Notes: generated by a model not told the origin, from the letters alone. A stretch of 64,000 bases of DNA from Cryptomeria japonica (GCF_030272615.1 NC_081406.1:215691497-215755496); one strand, 5' to 3'. Positions 21,510 to 33,371 are shown, numbered from the stretch's first letter. Made by a program: numbers and translations.

Positions 21510-24500
21510 TCAAGCTCTTGCAAATGACATGGCATGCACTTGTTTCTCCTGAGGCGAAGGAGTGCTACGGATATTGCACCATACTAAATGAGTTTTAGAG
21601 AAGTTAAGAATGAGCTGATAATGTGGAAGACCAATATGAAGTATGTGATGCTTCCAGACCTCCTTCTTTCTCACCTGCATAACCTTGCCCTTATGTGTCT
21701 TGAGATGATCAAAGAAAACCACTATCATGGATTGAATTTGTGCAATTTTTGAGAAATCCTCTACTGTTAAGGATTTTGCTTCTTTGATTTGTTGAATTTG
21801 ATCCTTGAAGGCTTGAATCATATTAGTTGAATCTTCAAGTGTCTACCTATCATCTTTCAGGAGTTGAATATCTATGCACTTCATATCTTTCTGCATAATA
21901 TTAATCAGTTCTTTTAACTCCTTCAAAAATTTGATTGATTCTTCTTGCCCCTATTCAATAATTGAGTTCCTTGATTCAATATTTTCTTTACATACAAAAA
22001 ACACATTGTTGTTAAGTCCATGCACTAGTTTTTCTGCCAATAAGTTCATGACTCCATACCTTTGGGTATCTCCCATTTTTTTTAGTACAACTACCCATTT
22101 TATTTTCTCTTTTTCATAAGTGATTATTTCTATTTCCAAATCCTTTCCCATAGACTCTGCAGTTCTAAATACCTTAATCAGATCAATGATGTAGCTTGTA
22201 CCTTACTGAGCAATTGATTCCAACCACTCACTAAAGACATTTGCTACCATCCAACTTCTTTGAATCTGATCAAGCAATTTATGGTTCATTGGTGACTTTG
22301 GGTCAAATGACAAAGGTACTTGGGAAAGCAACTCTGGATTGGGATCATGTATGGCATTGATGTACTGAGCTAGCTGCATTATGATCTATTTCATTTCATT
22401 TTTATCATTTTCGTCCTTCCAAGTCCTGGTTAGAATTCTCTTGGTGGAGGTCTCCAGGTGTTTAGCATCTGTAGCTCGAGAGGTTGCCCGTAAATCAATC
22501 TTCTCAATAAAAAAGTCTTTTTAAGTGATGGTCTCGACATCTTTATCCATTGGGGGTCAAGTTACCTCTGCAATCCAATGCCCTGTTTGATCATCCATGT
22601 TTATGATTGCTTCAATTTTAAGTCTCTTGGACTTTGACATTCTCCCCAAACATTTATTAACCATGTCTTCCATTGGAATAGAGATTGGAATTACATTTCT
22701 TTTCTTGCGAAGTGAAGTACTTAACCATTTGGGAACAGTAGATGTTTCCTTGGCTGGAGATGATTTCTGGTTAGTGATAACAACAACCATGGCATTTACA
22801 GAATCCTCAACTTTTTGTGTTTCCTTTCCCTTGTCTGTAGCACCAACAGTGAGCTTGTCCTGCATCTGTGAATCCATTATCCCTTGATTTTTTTCTTCAG
22901 AGTTTAAATATACTCCAAGTGGATTTGTAGGGAGTTTCTGACTATTCTTCTTGCTATAGGATCTTGTGACACGTGTAGGGGAGGAAATTAGAGAAGATTC
23001 TCCTAAGTTTTCATTTTTTTATTTTCTCGGTCCTCTATTTTTCATTACATATAATATCAATAGAAATGTTAGAAGAGGGAAAATATAATTTTGAAGTTGC
23101 ATGAGTTCGACCACCTTTTCTACACTTACGTGCAGAAATGGGTTGTTGTCCAAAATGATGGTCCTTTAGCCATCTTTCTGTCCATCTAATAACATTGAAG
23201 GTTCTAGCTTGAATGTTGTCATTCCCTTTTCTATCCAAATCAACTTCTAGAATAGGCTGCCCCTGTATCTTCTCATTGAACTTGGGATCAACAACTTCTT
23301 CACCCTCATCCTCTTGTACATCGAAGAAATTTATAGATAGACCCATCATTACAATTTGTTGAACTATAAATCTAGACCACAATCTCTTTCTGACTTCAAA
23401 CTCATCATCACAGTTCTCCTAGTAGTCTTCTGGCTGAGGTTCATGACAAAAATCAATATCAACATTCAAGTTTTCTATGGAAAACCTTCAGCTATGAAAT
23501 TTGCATCTAGCAACATATAACTGCAAATTGAACTTCTTGAATTCAAGTTCAAGATTTAAGGAATCTAAAACATATCTATGGCTATAATATCCCAGCTCTA
23601 CTGGAAAGACAATTCCAAACTTCCCTTCATTTCTCTAATCAATGTAGGCAAGATGTCAAATAACTTGAATCAAAACATAACTATCCAAAGCATACCTAGG
23701 TAACCTGAAAGGTTCATTATGAAAGCCTCCAACCCTAACATAAGTGAACTGAGCAAACTAAATGAGAAAACTACCATAGATACCTACAAATTCCACTACT
23801 TCTATTGATAATCTTTTGTTTAGGTTACCTTGCAATTACTGAACCAATCTACCTGCAAAAATATCATTCCACCTCATGAAGTTTTCAGCATATTTTGTTG
23901 TTGTAGGTGAGGATAGTATTCATAAACCCTTATCCCATGAATCAAGGGTTCATGGTTTAAGCCATTCTAGTCTCGAGTGTAGGAAAGCATATAAAATAGG
24001 CATGCAGACATATAAAAACCTCTCATCCCTACAAATTTGTTGAAGCTCTCATGCAGTCTCTCTGCAACAACTTGCCCCCAATCTAGATAGGCGTTTCCAT
24101 TCAACATGACTTGAATGTAGAAATACATCTAGTCTTCCAAATAAAAGGCATGAGCATTTCCCTTCAATATGTTCAACAAAATAAAAATATCCCGCACTTC
24201 TTTTATAAAATGTTCTCTGGTGAGTAGCCTCGGCAACCTAGAACCTCCTTTTTAGATTTTCAACAACCAGTTTCTAGCAATTACACTTATGTAGGTTCTC
24301 TTCTTCTTGAAAAAGAAAGAGTATGAAGTACCAATGGTCTAGTCTTCATACATCTCCTTATGGGGAATTCCCATGGTTCCCATAATGGTCTCTCTATCAA
24401 TTTTCAATAGTACCTCTCCATTGATAGCCCTAATACACCTGTGTTCTGCATCATACTAGTTCATGCATTCTAAAACTAGCTCCGGGCATGGTGCCACAAC

Positions 24501-24701
24501 AGGAAATGCAATGACTTCAATTAGACTACTTCTTACAATTTTCTCCATCATGGAGTTTTGAGCTAGATTCTTAGCTCTTTCTAGGAAGTCAGTGAAGTTT
24601 TCTTGTGCCAATGAAGTGTCACCCATCTCTGGTAGTGAGCTAACCTAATAGGAACTATGACGCAATTGGTCTAGAGTTGGCCTCATGATGGCTCCTCTCA
24701 T
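21510..24701 (-). pseudogene. ORF-X copy 2 (in element H)
   Basis: The ATG at 24699-24701 (MRGAIMRPTLDQLRH) and the stop at 21510-21512 span 3,192 bp, about 1,064 codons. It aligns with copy 1 over its full length at similar spacing. Conserved blocks include DTSLAQENFTDFLERAKN, RCIRAINGEVLLKI, GIPHKE, MYFYIQVMLNG, WGQVVAERLHESFNKFVGM, QARTFNVIRWTERWLKDHHF (about 23200) and PISIPMEDMVNKCLGR (about 22650). The C-terminal piece (21821-21510) is rich in Lys/Gln with IQQIKEAKSLTVEDFSKIAQ. It is more degraded than copy 1, with many stops. It directly follows the integrase and spacer of H on the same strand, which ties ORF-X to this element. I recognise no domain family. Confidence 0.65.
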
Positions 24702-25610
24702 ATTTATCAAACAACTTCAGGAATAAAATGAATTCTACTATTACAATAAAGGAAACGAACAACAACTAGCTTCTAAGAAATAAAATACACTAGGATAAGA
24801 AACAATTGAAAGTAACTTGATCCTGATAGTGAATTCCCACAACCTTCTAAGTGCAGATACAATACCTCTGGCCTCCTTCCCTTTAATAGCTACTAAGAAG
24901 GTACTAGAGAGATTGCTAGCTTTTACAACAAAAAATGGATAAAATATCACTCAAATCCTAGCTAGTTGTACTAATTAAGTAAGCTCATGTGAATTGACAC
25001 CTGATTTAATGGGTATTCGACATGCATTTAATTTTGAGGTACTCCATTACATGGCACATGAAGTATCATGATTATTTGCCATAATTAGAAACTAACATCT
25101 CAAACTATGTAGAATATTGCCTTTCTCGTCATCATTTTCCCTCCATGATATGTGCACCACTTCTGAATGAAGCCTCAGACTATGAATTTCAAACTTTGAA
25201 CCTTGAACCAAGAACCTAAAGGTTCAAAGGTTCAAGTTTAACTCTAAGGAAGAACATAGAACAAAACATAAAACAATCTTCACGACATAAAAGCAAAAGA
25301 CAATGAATGAGCAAAGATATAACTGACGCACAACTATCTTGGGACCGTGAACCTTGAACCAAGAATGTTCAAAGTTTCAATTTCAACATGAACTTCCAAC
25401 AAAGTGCTCACCTTTACCATGAAACAAAGCCACAAAGATAACTTACTTTAAAGTGTGCATTGAGCTTGAACTTTCAACTAAGGCAAGGTTCGATCACTTA
25501 AGTTAAAAGGAATGAAAAACACAACCGAAAAGGAAAATAAAATTTAAAGGATGACTTTCAAACTGAAAATCAAAAGAAAGAAAGGAGGACTAACATTGGC
25601 TTTGACTGGG
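24702..25610 (-). other. spacer between integrase and ORF-X of H, hairpin-rich
   Basis: There is no coding signal. AAACTTTGAACCTTGAACC (25191-25209) and GGTTCAAAGGTTCAAGTTT (25221-25239) form an almost complete inverted repeat with an 11-base loop. Related runs recur to about 25500. Homologous to 19862-20737. Confidence 0.6.
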
Positions 25611-25869
25611 GATTGAGATGGCAAGGGACTAGAACATGAACCCCGGGATCTCTACTTTCGAAAACAAGCCTTAAATCAAAAGGACCAAAACAAAAATAAA
25701 ACAGACTCAAAACAACTAACCAAACACAACAAAACTTATGTACAAGACTTGCAGGGGACTCATGCTTACAATTGATATAATTTCAAATCTTGCCCATTAT
25801 AGGATAGGGGAAGAATAGTACCATCCTATTATGCTAGTTTGAAAGAATTAGGCCCTTTTACCTCATGAA

Positions 25870-27069
25870 TTAAGAATGGTCCTTTCCATAGTGACTCAAA
25901 CTTCCCATGTGCTCCTTTTGGTTCTCTTCTTCTATCCCAAAGTAAAACTTGATCACCTTGCATAAATTTTCATGGCCTGGCTCTTCTGTGAAATATTTTC
26001 TTGACCCACATCTGATTTTTTGTAATCCAATCAACCAATTTATCTCTTTATTCTTCAATCCTCATTAAATGCATAATTTTCTTCTCCAGAGAATCTTGAA
26101 AATATGCATCTTCAACAACTATCTATAACTTTGAAGCTGCAAGTTCTAAGGGAATGGATACATGAGCTCCCTTTCCATACACTAGTTCAAAAGGCAACAT
26201 CCCTATGTCTCTTTTTGGAGATACATGAGATCCACCCAGAGAGATTCATACCTTTTGTACTAGTCTTTGAAGTTTTCACTTACCAGTTTCTTCATAATGT
26301 TTATCAGATTTTTATTGCTTGACTCCACCTGGCCATTACCCTATGGGTAATAATCTGAAGAGTGAGCAATAGATATCCCATGATCATAACAAAACAATGA
26401 GATTTTAGTAGAAGAGAAATTTGTTGTGTTATCAGGCACAATCTTCTGAGGGACCCCAAAATGATCCAAAATATTTTCTTTAAGAAAATTGCAAACTACC
26501 TTAGAAGTTGTCTTCCACACTAGAATGGCTTCAACCCATTTGGTGAAGTAGTCAGTGGCCATCAATATGTGCGTATGTATGGCACTTGAAGTTGGTGACA
26601 ATGGTCCTATAAAATATAAACCCCACTATTTAAACAGTTCATCAATAACTATAGGTCTGAGAGGCAATGCTACAAGTTGTGGCTTCCTAGTAAATAACTT
26701 ACACTTTTCACACTTAGCTACCCAAGCATAAGCATCCTTGAACATACCCAGCCAATAATAACAACTTCTCAAGATTTTATAGGCAGTTACTATTGATGAA
26801 AAATGACGACCACAGGCTTCATCATGAAAAGTTTTCAACAGTGGCTCTTGAAGTAACTTATCTATGCAGTGGAGGAAAGTCCCATCCAACACCTTCTTGT
26901 ACAACACATCATCAAAAATGATGTATTTAGCGGCCTTTAATCTTAGATTTTTTTTTTCTCTCAGAGAGAGGTGTGCTGGACAATCTCCATAAGTTAGGTA
27001 ATATGCAATGGTCGTGAGCCAAGTGTCTTGAAGTCCAACAAATAGGACTAAATGTAGTTCCTCATTCAC
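25870..27069 (-). pseudogene. pol: element H integrase
   Basis: The H2C2 region is intact: HDEACGRHFSSI and CEKCKLF (about 26830-26700). The Tat-style linker KPQLVALPLRPIVIDELF follows. In the catalytic core the first Asp is Tyr (WGLYFIGPLSP, where relatives have DFIGP). The second is kept in VPDNTTNFSS and the Glu is present in GNGQVESSNK (about 26320). Stops at about 26623 and near 26210 and a frame change break the C-terminus, which ends near 25870 with FYFGIEEENQKEHMG. Integrase normally joins cDNA to the host chromosome; this copy cannot. Confidence 0.85.
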
Positions 27070-27099
27070 TTCACTCTTGCTTTATGCAATTAATTTGCA

Positions 27100-27566
27100 C
27101 AAGCCTTGTCCTTTCACCAATTTAGTTGGCTTGATGTCTAGATTAAACTCTTGTATCTTAGACAACCATGAGGCTCTATTATTCATCTCAATATCATGTT
27201 GTGTTAAAATGCTCTTAATAGTAGAGTGTGGTACATACACTCCGCATGAGAATGAAAAATATAGTACCTGAATTGTTTTACAACTTTCACAACAACAAAC
27301 ACCTATTTCTCCATCAATGAATATTTCAATTCACATTTCTTGAGAGGAACACTCATGAAGGATATTGGAACTTAATTTTCTTTATTCTTGTATAACAAAA
27401 TTCCCGACACAATATGTTCTGAGGCATAACAATAGATAATAAAATCTTTCTTAAAATATGGATTAACAAGGGTAGGTTCTTGAGCTATAGCTTCTTTTAT
27501 TGCTTTAAATGCCTTCTTCCCCTTGTCACTCCATTTTAATACCTTCTTTGCACTCATCAGGTTCAC
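27100..27566 (-). pseudogene. pol: element H RNase H (RT-linked)
   Basis: Starts at KKVLKWSDKGKKAFKAIKEAI and FIIYCYASEHIVSGILLYKNKEN. The gypsy RNase H normally reads DASxxxxGxxLxQ, so the catalytic Asp is Tyr (CYASEH). After a stop at about 27372 the pattern VPISFMSVPLKKCELKYS and a KQFRYYI tail can still be read to about 27260. Further in-frame stops follow. Confidence 0.75.
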
Positions 27567-27582
27567 AATGTATCTTGTCGTC

Positions 27583-28556
27583 TTAGCAAAATCTAGAACA
27601 TCTTCTCAGAAAATTAACCTGTCCAAAGAAGGACCTGACTGCATTCCTATGAGATGGTAGATTTAGTTGCTGAATTTCCTTTACCCTTTTAGGATCCACT
27701 TTAACTCCCTCTTTAGAAATGATGTGACCAAGTAATTTTCCTTTTGTGACCCTAAACATTGACTTGTTCAGATTCAACGACACTCCATGCTCCTGACATC
27801 TTTGCAATACCTTCCTTAAGTCTCTTAGGTGATGTTTTCTCCTCTTCAAAAAGATAGTTAAATCATCAAGGTATATAAAAATTATTTTATCTTCTAGGTG
27901 TCCAAACTACAAGTCCATAGCCCTCCAGAAGGTTGCTCCAGCATTTATCAAACTAAATGGCATCTTGTTATATGCAAAGGTGCTGAGGGAGTGATGAAAG
28001 TTGTTTTATGTTGTTCGCTTTCTAAAACACTAATTTGATTATAACCAGAAAACCATCAAGCATAGACATCATTTCTGAACTTGAGACTATCTGCAAATAT
28101 GATCCATAACAAGCAATGGGTGATTATCTTTCAGGCTAGCTTGATTCAAATTCCTAAAGTCCACATAAATTATTATCTCTCCATTTTTCTTATGAACTGG
28201 GATGATGTTGGCTATCCAAGTAGAATGATGAATAGGATATATGATTCTATCCTTCAACATTTTGTCTACCTCATGAAATATGGCTTCAACAACTTTGGGG
28301 TTAAAATTTCTAAGTTTCTGCCGAAAGGGGCTTGTTCTAGGCTTCAAAGGAATATGGTGTGGAAATTTTCCTTCCCTGAAGTTCTTCAGGTCATCATAGC
28401 ACCAAGCAAAAATGTCTTTGTTTCCAATAGGAGACTTATGAACCTTTCCTTCTCTGGAGGTGTGCAACATTTTCCTAGGTTAACATACTTAGGATTCTCC
28501 TCAGTTCCAATATCAACTCTTCCATAACCACCAGCATCCTAGATTGTAGGAATTCG
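27583..28556 (-). pseudogene. pol: element H reverse transcriptase
   Basis: Read on the minus strand: FPHHIPLKPRTSPFRQKLRN, NPKVVEAIFHEVDKMLKD, STWIANIIPVHKKNGEI, YVDFRNLNQASLKDNHPL. Stops and a frame change follow at about 28085-27880. The catalytic box YLDDLTIF is intact at about 27855-27878, followed by HGVSLNLNKSMFRVTKGKLL and GVKVDPKRVKEIQQL. Upstream codons at 28527-28556 (DAGGYGRVDIG) mark where the frame is interrupted by the solo LTR at 28557. Confidence 0.85.
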
Positions 28557-30566
28557 TGTTGGCATTGTATTGTCATTTATGTCAATCGGTATGGGATGAT
28601 TACCGATAGAAGACATGTGTGTGCAACACTGTTATGAAGGAGTACATGATGTGATACTTTGGATATCACCTTGTGTTGCTAAACTTCGGTAAAGGTAAGG
28701 AAGATGACCTTTGAGGCCATCAGTACACAAGTTAGTGCCTGACTTGTGTAATGAGATGGAGGAGTGTTGTGAGCAGTTTCTTGTGATGAAGAGGACAAAT
28801 GTTATCTAAATCACTTCAACACTAGAAGAGAAGAATGCACTGGTACATTGTAAGGTTGCAGAACAACAGGACTCTCACCATGTGAAGAAGTTGCAGCCAT
28901 CTTGAGAAGAGTTAGAGGAAGTTTGAAGTGTTTGTCACTGTGACAAACCAGTACAAGTTGAAATACATCCTTGATCAGGAAGAGAGGATGCAAGTATAGG
29001 AATCTGAACTCTCAGAAAGAAGATAGGAGTTGTGTGAAGAAAAATGACATGATAACATCAAGAGTGGTAACCAATATGTAATTCTGCTAGATATATAAAC
29101 AAACTACAGTTGAAGAAGATTTCCCATTTGTGGGAATGAGTATACTTTAGAGTTACCAGTCTGGAGACCGGTTTGAGAGTTCCACTGACAGCTCAAGATG
29201 AGAATAGATATGACAAGGCAACCAATAGAATGTTTGAGACCAGAAGGGTTAGCAAACTAGCCAAAGTGAGGAATCGGTAAGGTGGCTAGTCGGTGATCCT
29301 ACTTTGATTGACTGGTAGTGACAAGCTGGCAAATTATTGACATGGAGTCAACATGGCAAACCTGTGGTTGGATAAAGATAGAATGTACAATGATGGGGTA
29401 GTTGCAGGGGTTGGTCAGCTTTAATGAAAAGTCACTCAAATCATGGGACGTGTTGCAAAAGGATTCTAGAGATTTGAGGCTTGAGGTCTGGAAGACAACT
29501 ATGAGCCAGCTAAGAGATTGAGAAGATCAAGGTGATGAAGGAAATAGCTTGATAGATCTCTTGTGACTAACCGAAGGATTTGCTAAGGAGGTAAAAAGAA
29601 AATCACCGGGATTAAAGGGCGTGATCGAGGAAACATGACTATGGTAGAGATATGCATTCATATGTCAGAAAGATCAGATCTTGCAAGATCTGATTGGATT
29701 TGATTTGTCTCAAGGATGGTGAAGAAACCCTAACCACTTGAGTTTTGAATGTGCATTTGGTGGGAAATCTAGGCTATAAGTAAAATGGCCTAAGAGATTG
29801 TTTGTTCGTGCTGAATAGAGAGAGTATTGTGTTATTGCGAAGTTGTGGACTTTTGCAAGTAGAGACAAGATCAGCCGAGTGCTCAATGAGCAAGAGAGGG
29901 AGAGTGAACCTAGTTGAAGCTTTCAACTGGTTGGAAAGAAGAACCAGTAGTGACTACACCAGCAGAGTGTGAAACTAGTGATGTGCAGAGAGTGTGGTGC
30001 AAATCCAGTAGAGAAGCTGCAGGTGCAGAGCAGGAAGAAGAGTGAGTCGGTAGAAGAGAGAAGTACTTCACCGATAGAGTAAGATATTTTATAAGGTTGC
30101 AAGATTCACATGTAACATGATAATAAGTTATGTATTTGTAGTTTGAATTGTGAACACTGAGTTATAGCTTAGTGCAGGGGTTGGTGCTCCTTTGGGTTGT
30201 AGCCCATAAATTTGTCAGGGGTTGTAGCTCCTTGGGTTGGTGCCCTAAAGTCAGGGGTTGGTTCTCCTTGGGTTGGTGCCCTAAACATTGTAACTATGTT
30301 TTACTGTGAGGTTGGATTGGAGTAGTAGACACTAGCAACATTTCTCATTGAGGTTTTTCCCGCATTGGGTTTTCCTCATATATACTTGTGTTATGTGATG
30401 TCTCCTTGTGTGTGTGTGTATTTGGGTCAATTTCAACACTAACTGGTAAGTCTGCCTTGTTCCTTATTTATAAACTAGTGTCACTCACATAGGAAAGCCT
30501 AAAGAAAAAGTTTTGAGAACCACTGATTCACCCCCTCCCCCTCTTAGTGGTGCATTGTGTCTAACA
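28557..30566 (+). repeat. solo copia-type LTR (about 2 kb) inserted in H
   Basis: Begins TGTTGGCATTGTATTGTCATTTATG and ends CACTGATTCACCCCCTCCCC...GTGTCTAACA. Flanks attcg (28552-28556) and atttg (30567-30571) form a TSD with one mismatch. The general layout (minisatellite, GAGGTTTTTCCCGCATTGGG block, C-tract end) is like the LTR of B, but the sequence is a different family. There is no PBS or internal region, so it is a solo LTR. Confidence 0.88.
30174..30288 (+). repeat. three-copy LTR minisatellite
   Basis: Three units of about 35-40 bp built on CAGGGGTTGGTGCTCCTTGG plus GTTGGTGCCCTAAA. It is the same unit as in the LTRs of B (one and two copies). Confidence 0.85.
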
Positions 30567-30661
30567 ATTTGCTTATTTTTTTCTTATTAAAGGCATCATG
30601 ACAATCAAAGAGATGTTCTAAAGAGACTAACCCTTTTAGAATCTTATTTCCTTTTAGTTGT
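30567..30661 (-). pseudogene. 95-bp remnant of element H between two insertions
   Basis: On the minus strand the codons GLVSLEHLFDCHDAF are readable. Taken together with 38674 onward and 28556 downward, the segment fits the region between RNase H and RT of H. The sequence is bounded by the TSDs of the solo LTR (30567-30571) and element G (30657-30661). Confidence 0.7.
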
Positions 30662-30833
30662 TGTAGTGTCGTAAAATTGCGACACTTGCAATTTTGACTG
30701 CATTTGGGTCTTCACGATGGCGACGCAACGTTGAACCTGAATGGAGACCCCGAAACCTATTTACGACATCAAAAACTACATCTTTCTGCACCTTGGCTTG
30801 ATCCTCCTTGCACCTTGCTATCTTGGGAGGTGG

Positions 30834-30925
30834 GACCATGGCGCCCAGTGCCTTGGTCCTTCAGGACCATGGCGCCTAGCACCCTAGTCCCTCAGGACCA
30901 TGGCACCCAGTGCCCTAGTCCTTGG
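30834..30925 (+). repeat. 31-bp tandem repeat in 5' LTR of G
   Basis: Three units of GGACCATGGCGCCCAGTGCC plus about 11 more bases. The 3' LTR has one. This is a difference that arose after insertion or during replication. Confidence 0.85.
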
Positions 30926-31039
30926 CCCTATTTTGGGCCCGGTCTCTTGTTGGGCATCGGGTCTTCAAGTTTGCAATTTGGAAAATAATGCTCCTAGGTC
31001 GGCCTAAGGTCAGAAAAATCAGTCTCCTAACCCTAATTG

Positions 31040-31060
31040 ACAAGTATATAAACTACATTT
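31040..31060 (+). promoter_or_regulatory. TATA-box candidate in G 5' LTR
   Basis: GTATATAAACTAC occurs here and at the matching place in the 3' LTR (about 37805). It is a plausible core promoter for the element transcript, about 280 bp from the LTR start plus repeats. Confidence 0.5.
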
Positions 31061-31908
31061 CCCCTCCCAGAAAAGGGGAAGGAAAAACATATGTGTGCAA
31101 GAGGCGGAAGCGATAGGCAAACATTCCAACATTCAAGCATTCAAGCATTCCTTCAAGCAATTGAGCATTCTAAGTCTCCATTCAAGGCTAGGTGTTGCAT
31201 TCAAGACAAGGATTCAACCATTGAAGAGGAGATCACCTACAACATACAACATCATTACACCTTCGCATGTAAGAATACAAACATTCTTACAACAAGGTAT
31301 CAATACTTGATTACATTACAAACATTTACATTTACAACATTCTCATTTCTTGGTTAATTCCAAAACCGGGGTTTGACCTGAAGGCAAACCCCTAATCCCT
31401 AACCCCCCAATCATCCTCTCTTTTCTATGTGTAGGTTGCATGTACGCGGCTATAATTGAAGATCTAGAATCCTTGTGCAGAGACAAACAGATCCCCCTTC
31501 ATTTCGTGGATTTTTCGGAGGACCGTGTGCACTCCAAGCGCCATCGTCCCATCAACTTTCACTCAAACTTGCAGGACAGCATCATCCCAACATTTTACTA
31601 CTAATTTTAGGTCTGTAGCTTCATCCCGTGTCCCTATCTCTGTCTACAAGCGAATCTTTCTTACTTTTACATACACTCCTAGTTCAATCCTTCTATCTAC
31701 ATTCTTTACAAAAGAGGGTATCCTTGATGTCTCAACCCTTGAAACTCATTTAGAATTCAATATTGCATTGTGTGGGACTGGATCTTGTGAGTTTCAACCC
31801 CTCTTTTGAATGTAAAGTCTCTCCTAAGTGAAAACCGTCAATCCTAGTGACCTCCTTTCTCTCTCCTTGGAGTGGGGGAACACCTAGGGTTCGATTTTCC
31901 GCTTTACA

Positions 31909-31929
31909 TTTTGGTGAACCCGACGTGAA
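31909..31929 (+). other. primer-binding site of element G
   Basis: TTTTGGTGAACCCGACGTGA immediately follows the LTR. It lies where gypsy PBSs lie. I cannot name the tRNA. Confidence 0.6.
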
Positions 31930-33371
31930 TATCCTAATTTTGATTATTCATGGTTAGATCTGAAAAAAATATTTCTTCCTTAATTACATTTCCATGTTTG
32001 ATCTTTTGCAAATTTTAGAGGTTAATTGCATAAAAACCCTAAATTTTCTTTTTAGTAATTGAGCTTGTGAAATGTTTAATTGTTAATGCTTGTTTCAGAT
32101 CTACCCTTCTATTGCAAATTGTCAAATCATATTTGTGCTTTAATTCTGAAAATTAAGTGGTTAAGTGTCAAAACCCTAATTTTTAAAACCCTCTTGATTC
32201 AACCTTTGACTAATGATTTCACTAATCAAAACACCTCCAAATTGGCTGTAACTTTGGATTCCACAACAAAATCATAATATCTCTCATCCCTAAAAATTTT
32301 GAGAAAATTTGCAAGGATTGTGTGCACTCCGAGCGCCATCATCCCCGACATTTTTTTTGAAATTTCGAGAGCTAGATCTTACTGTATTTTTCTACTAGAA
32401 TCCAGAATCTTGGCTGATTTCATCAATTCTAACACTTTCAAAATTAAAGTCAAAGTTGGTCTAGTGATTGCTTGGATTAAGGCTTATAATCATTCAAAAA
32501 TTGTTGAAATTGAAATTTTGTGTTAAAATTGTGTTTCTTACTATCCTAAATCTGAAAAGTGTGTTGGCATTCATTCGAAGTTTCAGTGCTTTATTCAAAT
32601 TCTTGCAGTTTGTGACTTTTGAAATTAAGTGTTTAATTGCAACAACCTTGATTTCCACTTTCAAAATTGAATTTTGCATGAAATTGAGTCAACTTTTAAA
32701 TTTCAAAGCTTGCATTGCTTTTAGTATTCCCTCTAAAATCTTAAAATTCAAAATTTCAGTTTCCCTCTCTTTTTCAAGATTCAAATTTTGCATTTTTCAA
32801 CAATCTTAGTAGGGTTCAATTTTGAGATTGTAACTTTAATTTGGCCTATCTATAGATCGTAAAATCACTCAACTTTTTCAGATTAGCTTTAAAATCATCA
32901 TAACTTTCATCCCTGAAAATTTTGAAAAAAGTTGCAAGGACCGTGTGCACTCCATTCGCCACGGTCCCCGACATTTTTTTTGAAACTTCAGGAGATTGTC
33001 ATGATTGCATTTAATAGCTTAAATCTAGGAGATTGGCTGATTTTATTGAAATTTGCTACCTCTAAATTCAAAAATAAATTCAAAATTCAAGATCTCAATT
33101 TTCAAGATAACAATTAAAAATAAGTGCTACCCCCTTGGCCCTAATTTTCAATTGTGCCTACCTTTCTTGGAAGTTGTGTTTCCCTCTTCTTTCACAAAGT
33201 TCAAATTGGATAATCATTATCTCATTGTTCAATTTCGCCAACTTTATTTTCAAAATTCAAAATCTTCTCTCTCTCTAGTGCATGAGTTTTACAACAATAA
33301 GCCCTACTTACACTATTCCAGTTAGATGAAGCCTTAGAATTAAGTCTTTCCAAGGTTTAATTACCGAGGAG
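31930..33371 (+). other. long 5' leader of element G with repeated hairpin motif
   Basis: About 1.4 kb with no gag frame. It contains two copies (about 32255-32360 and 32880-32990) of a block: 'catccctaaaaattttgag...gcaagga', then GTGTGCACTCC, GCCA..GTCCCCGACATT and a T-run. The 32938-32967 copy has an 8-bp perfect stem, GGACCGTG/CACGGTCC. A related GGACCGTGTGCACTCC motif sits in each LTR (31520, 38281). It may be a packaging or translation-control leader; that is inference. Confidence 0.65.

Larger units (their letters stand above)
30662..31908 (+). repeat. 5' LTR of element G
   Basis: 1,247 bp, TGTAGTGTCG...TTTACA. It is longer than the 3' LTR (1,185 bp) mainly because of a 31-bp unit (GGACCATGGCGCCCAGTGCC...) repeated three times at about 30834-30925, against one unit near 37656. 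Contains AAGTATATAAACTACATTT (about 31044), a good TATA-box candidate present in both LTRs. Confidence 0.92.

Noticed and set aside
21510-24701. ORF-X as a retroviral envelope gene
   Set aside because: It occupies the env position, but I see no signal peptide, furin-like site or membrane anchor; composition is that of a soluble coiled-coil protein.
28081-28527. 148-codon plus-strand frame
   Set aside because: Antisense to the RT of H, which has clear RT motifs on the minus strand.
32299-32809. Frames of 61-113 codons in the leader of G
   Set aside because: Low-complexity Lys/Phe/Ile composition from AT-rich leader; no conservation evidence.
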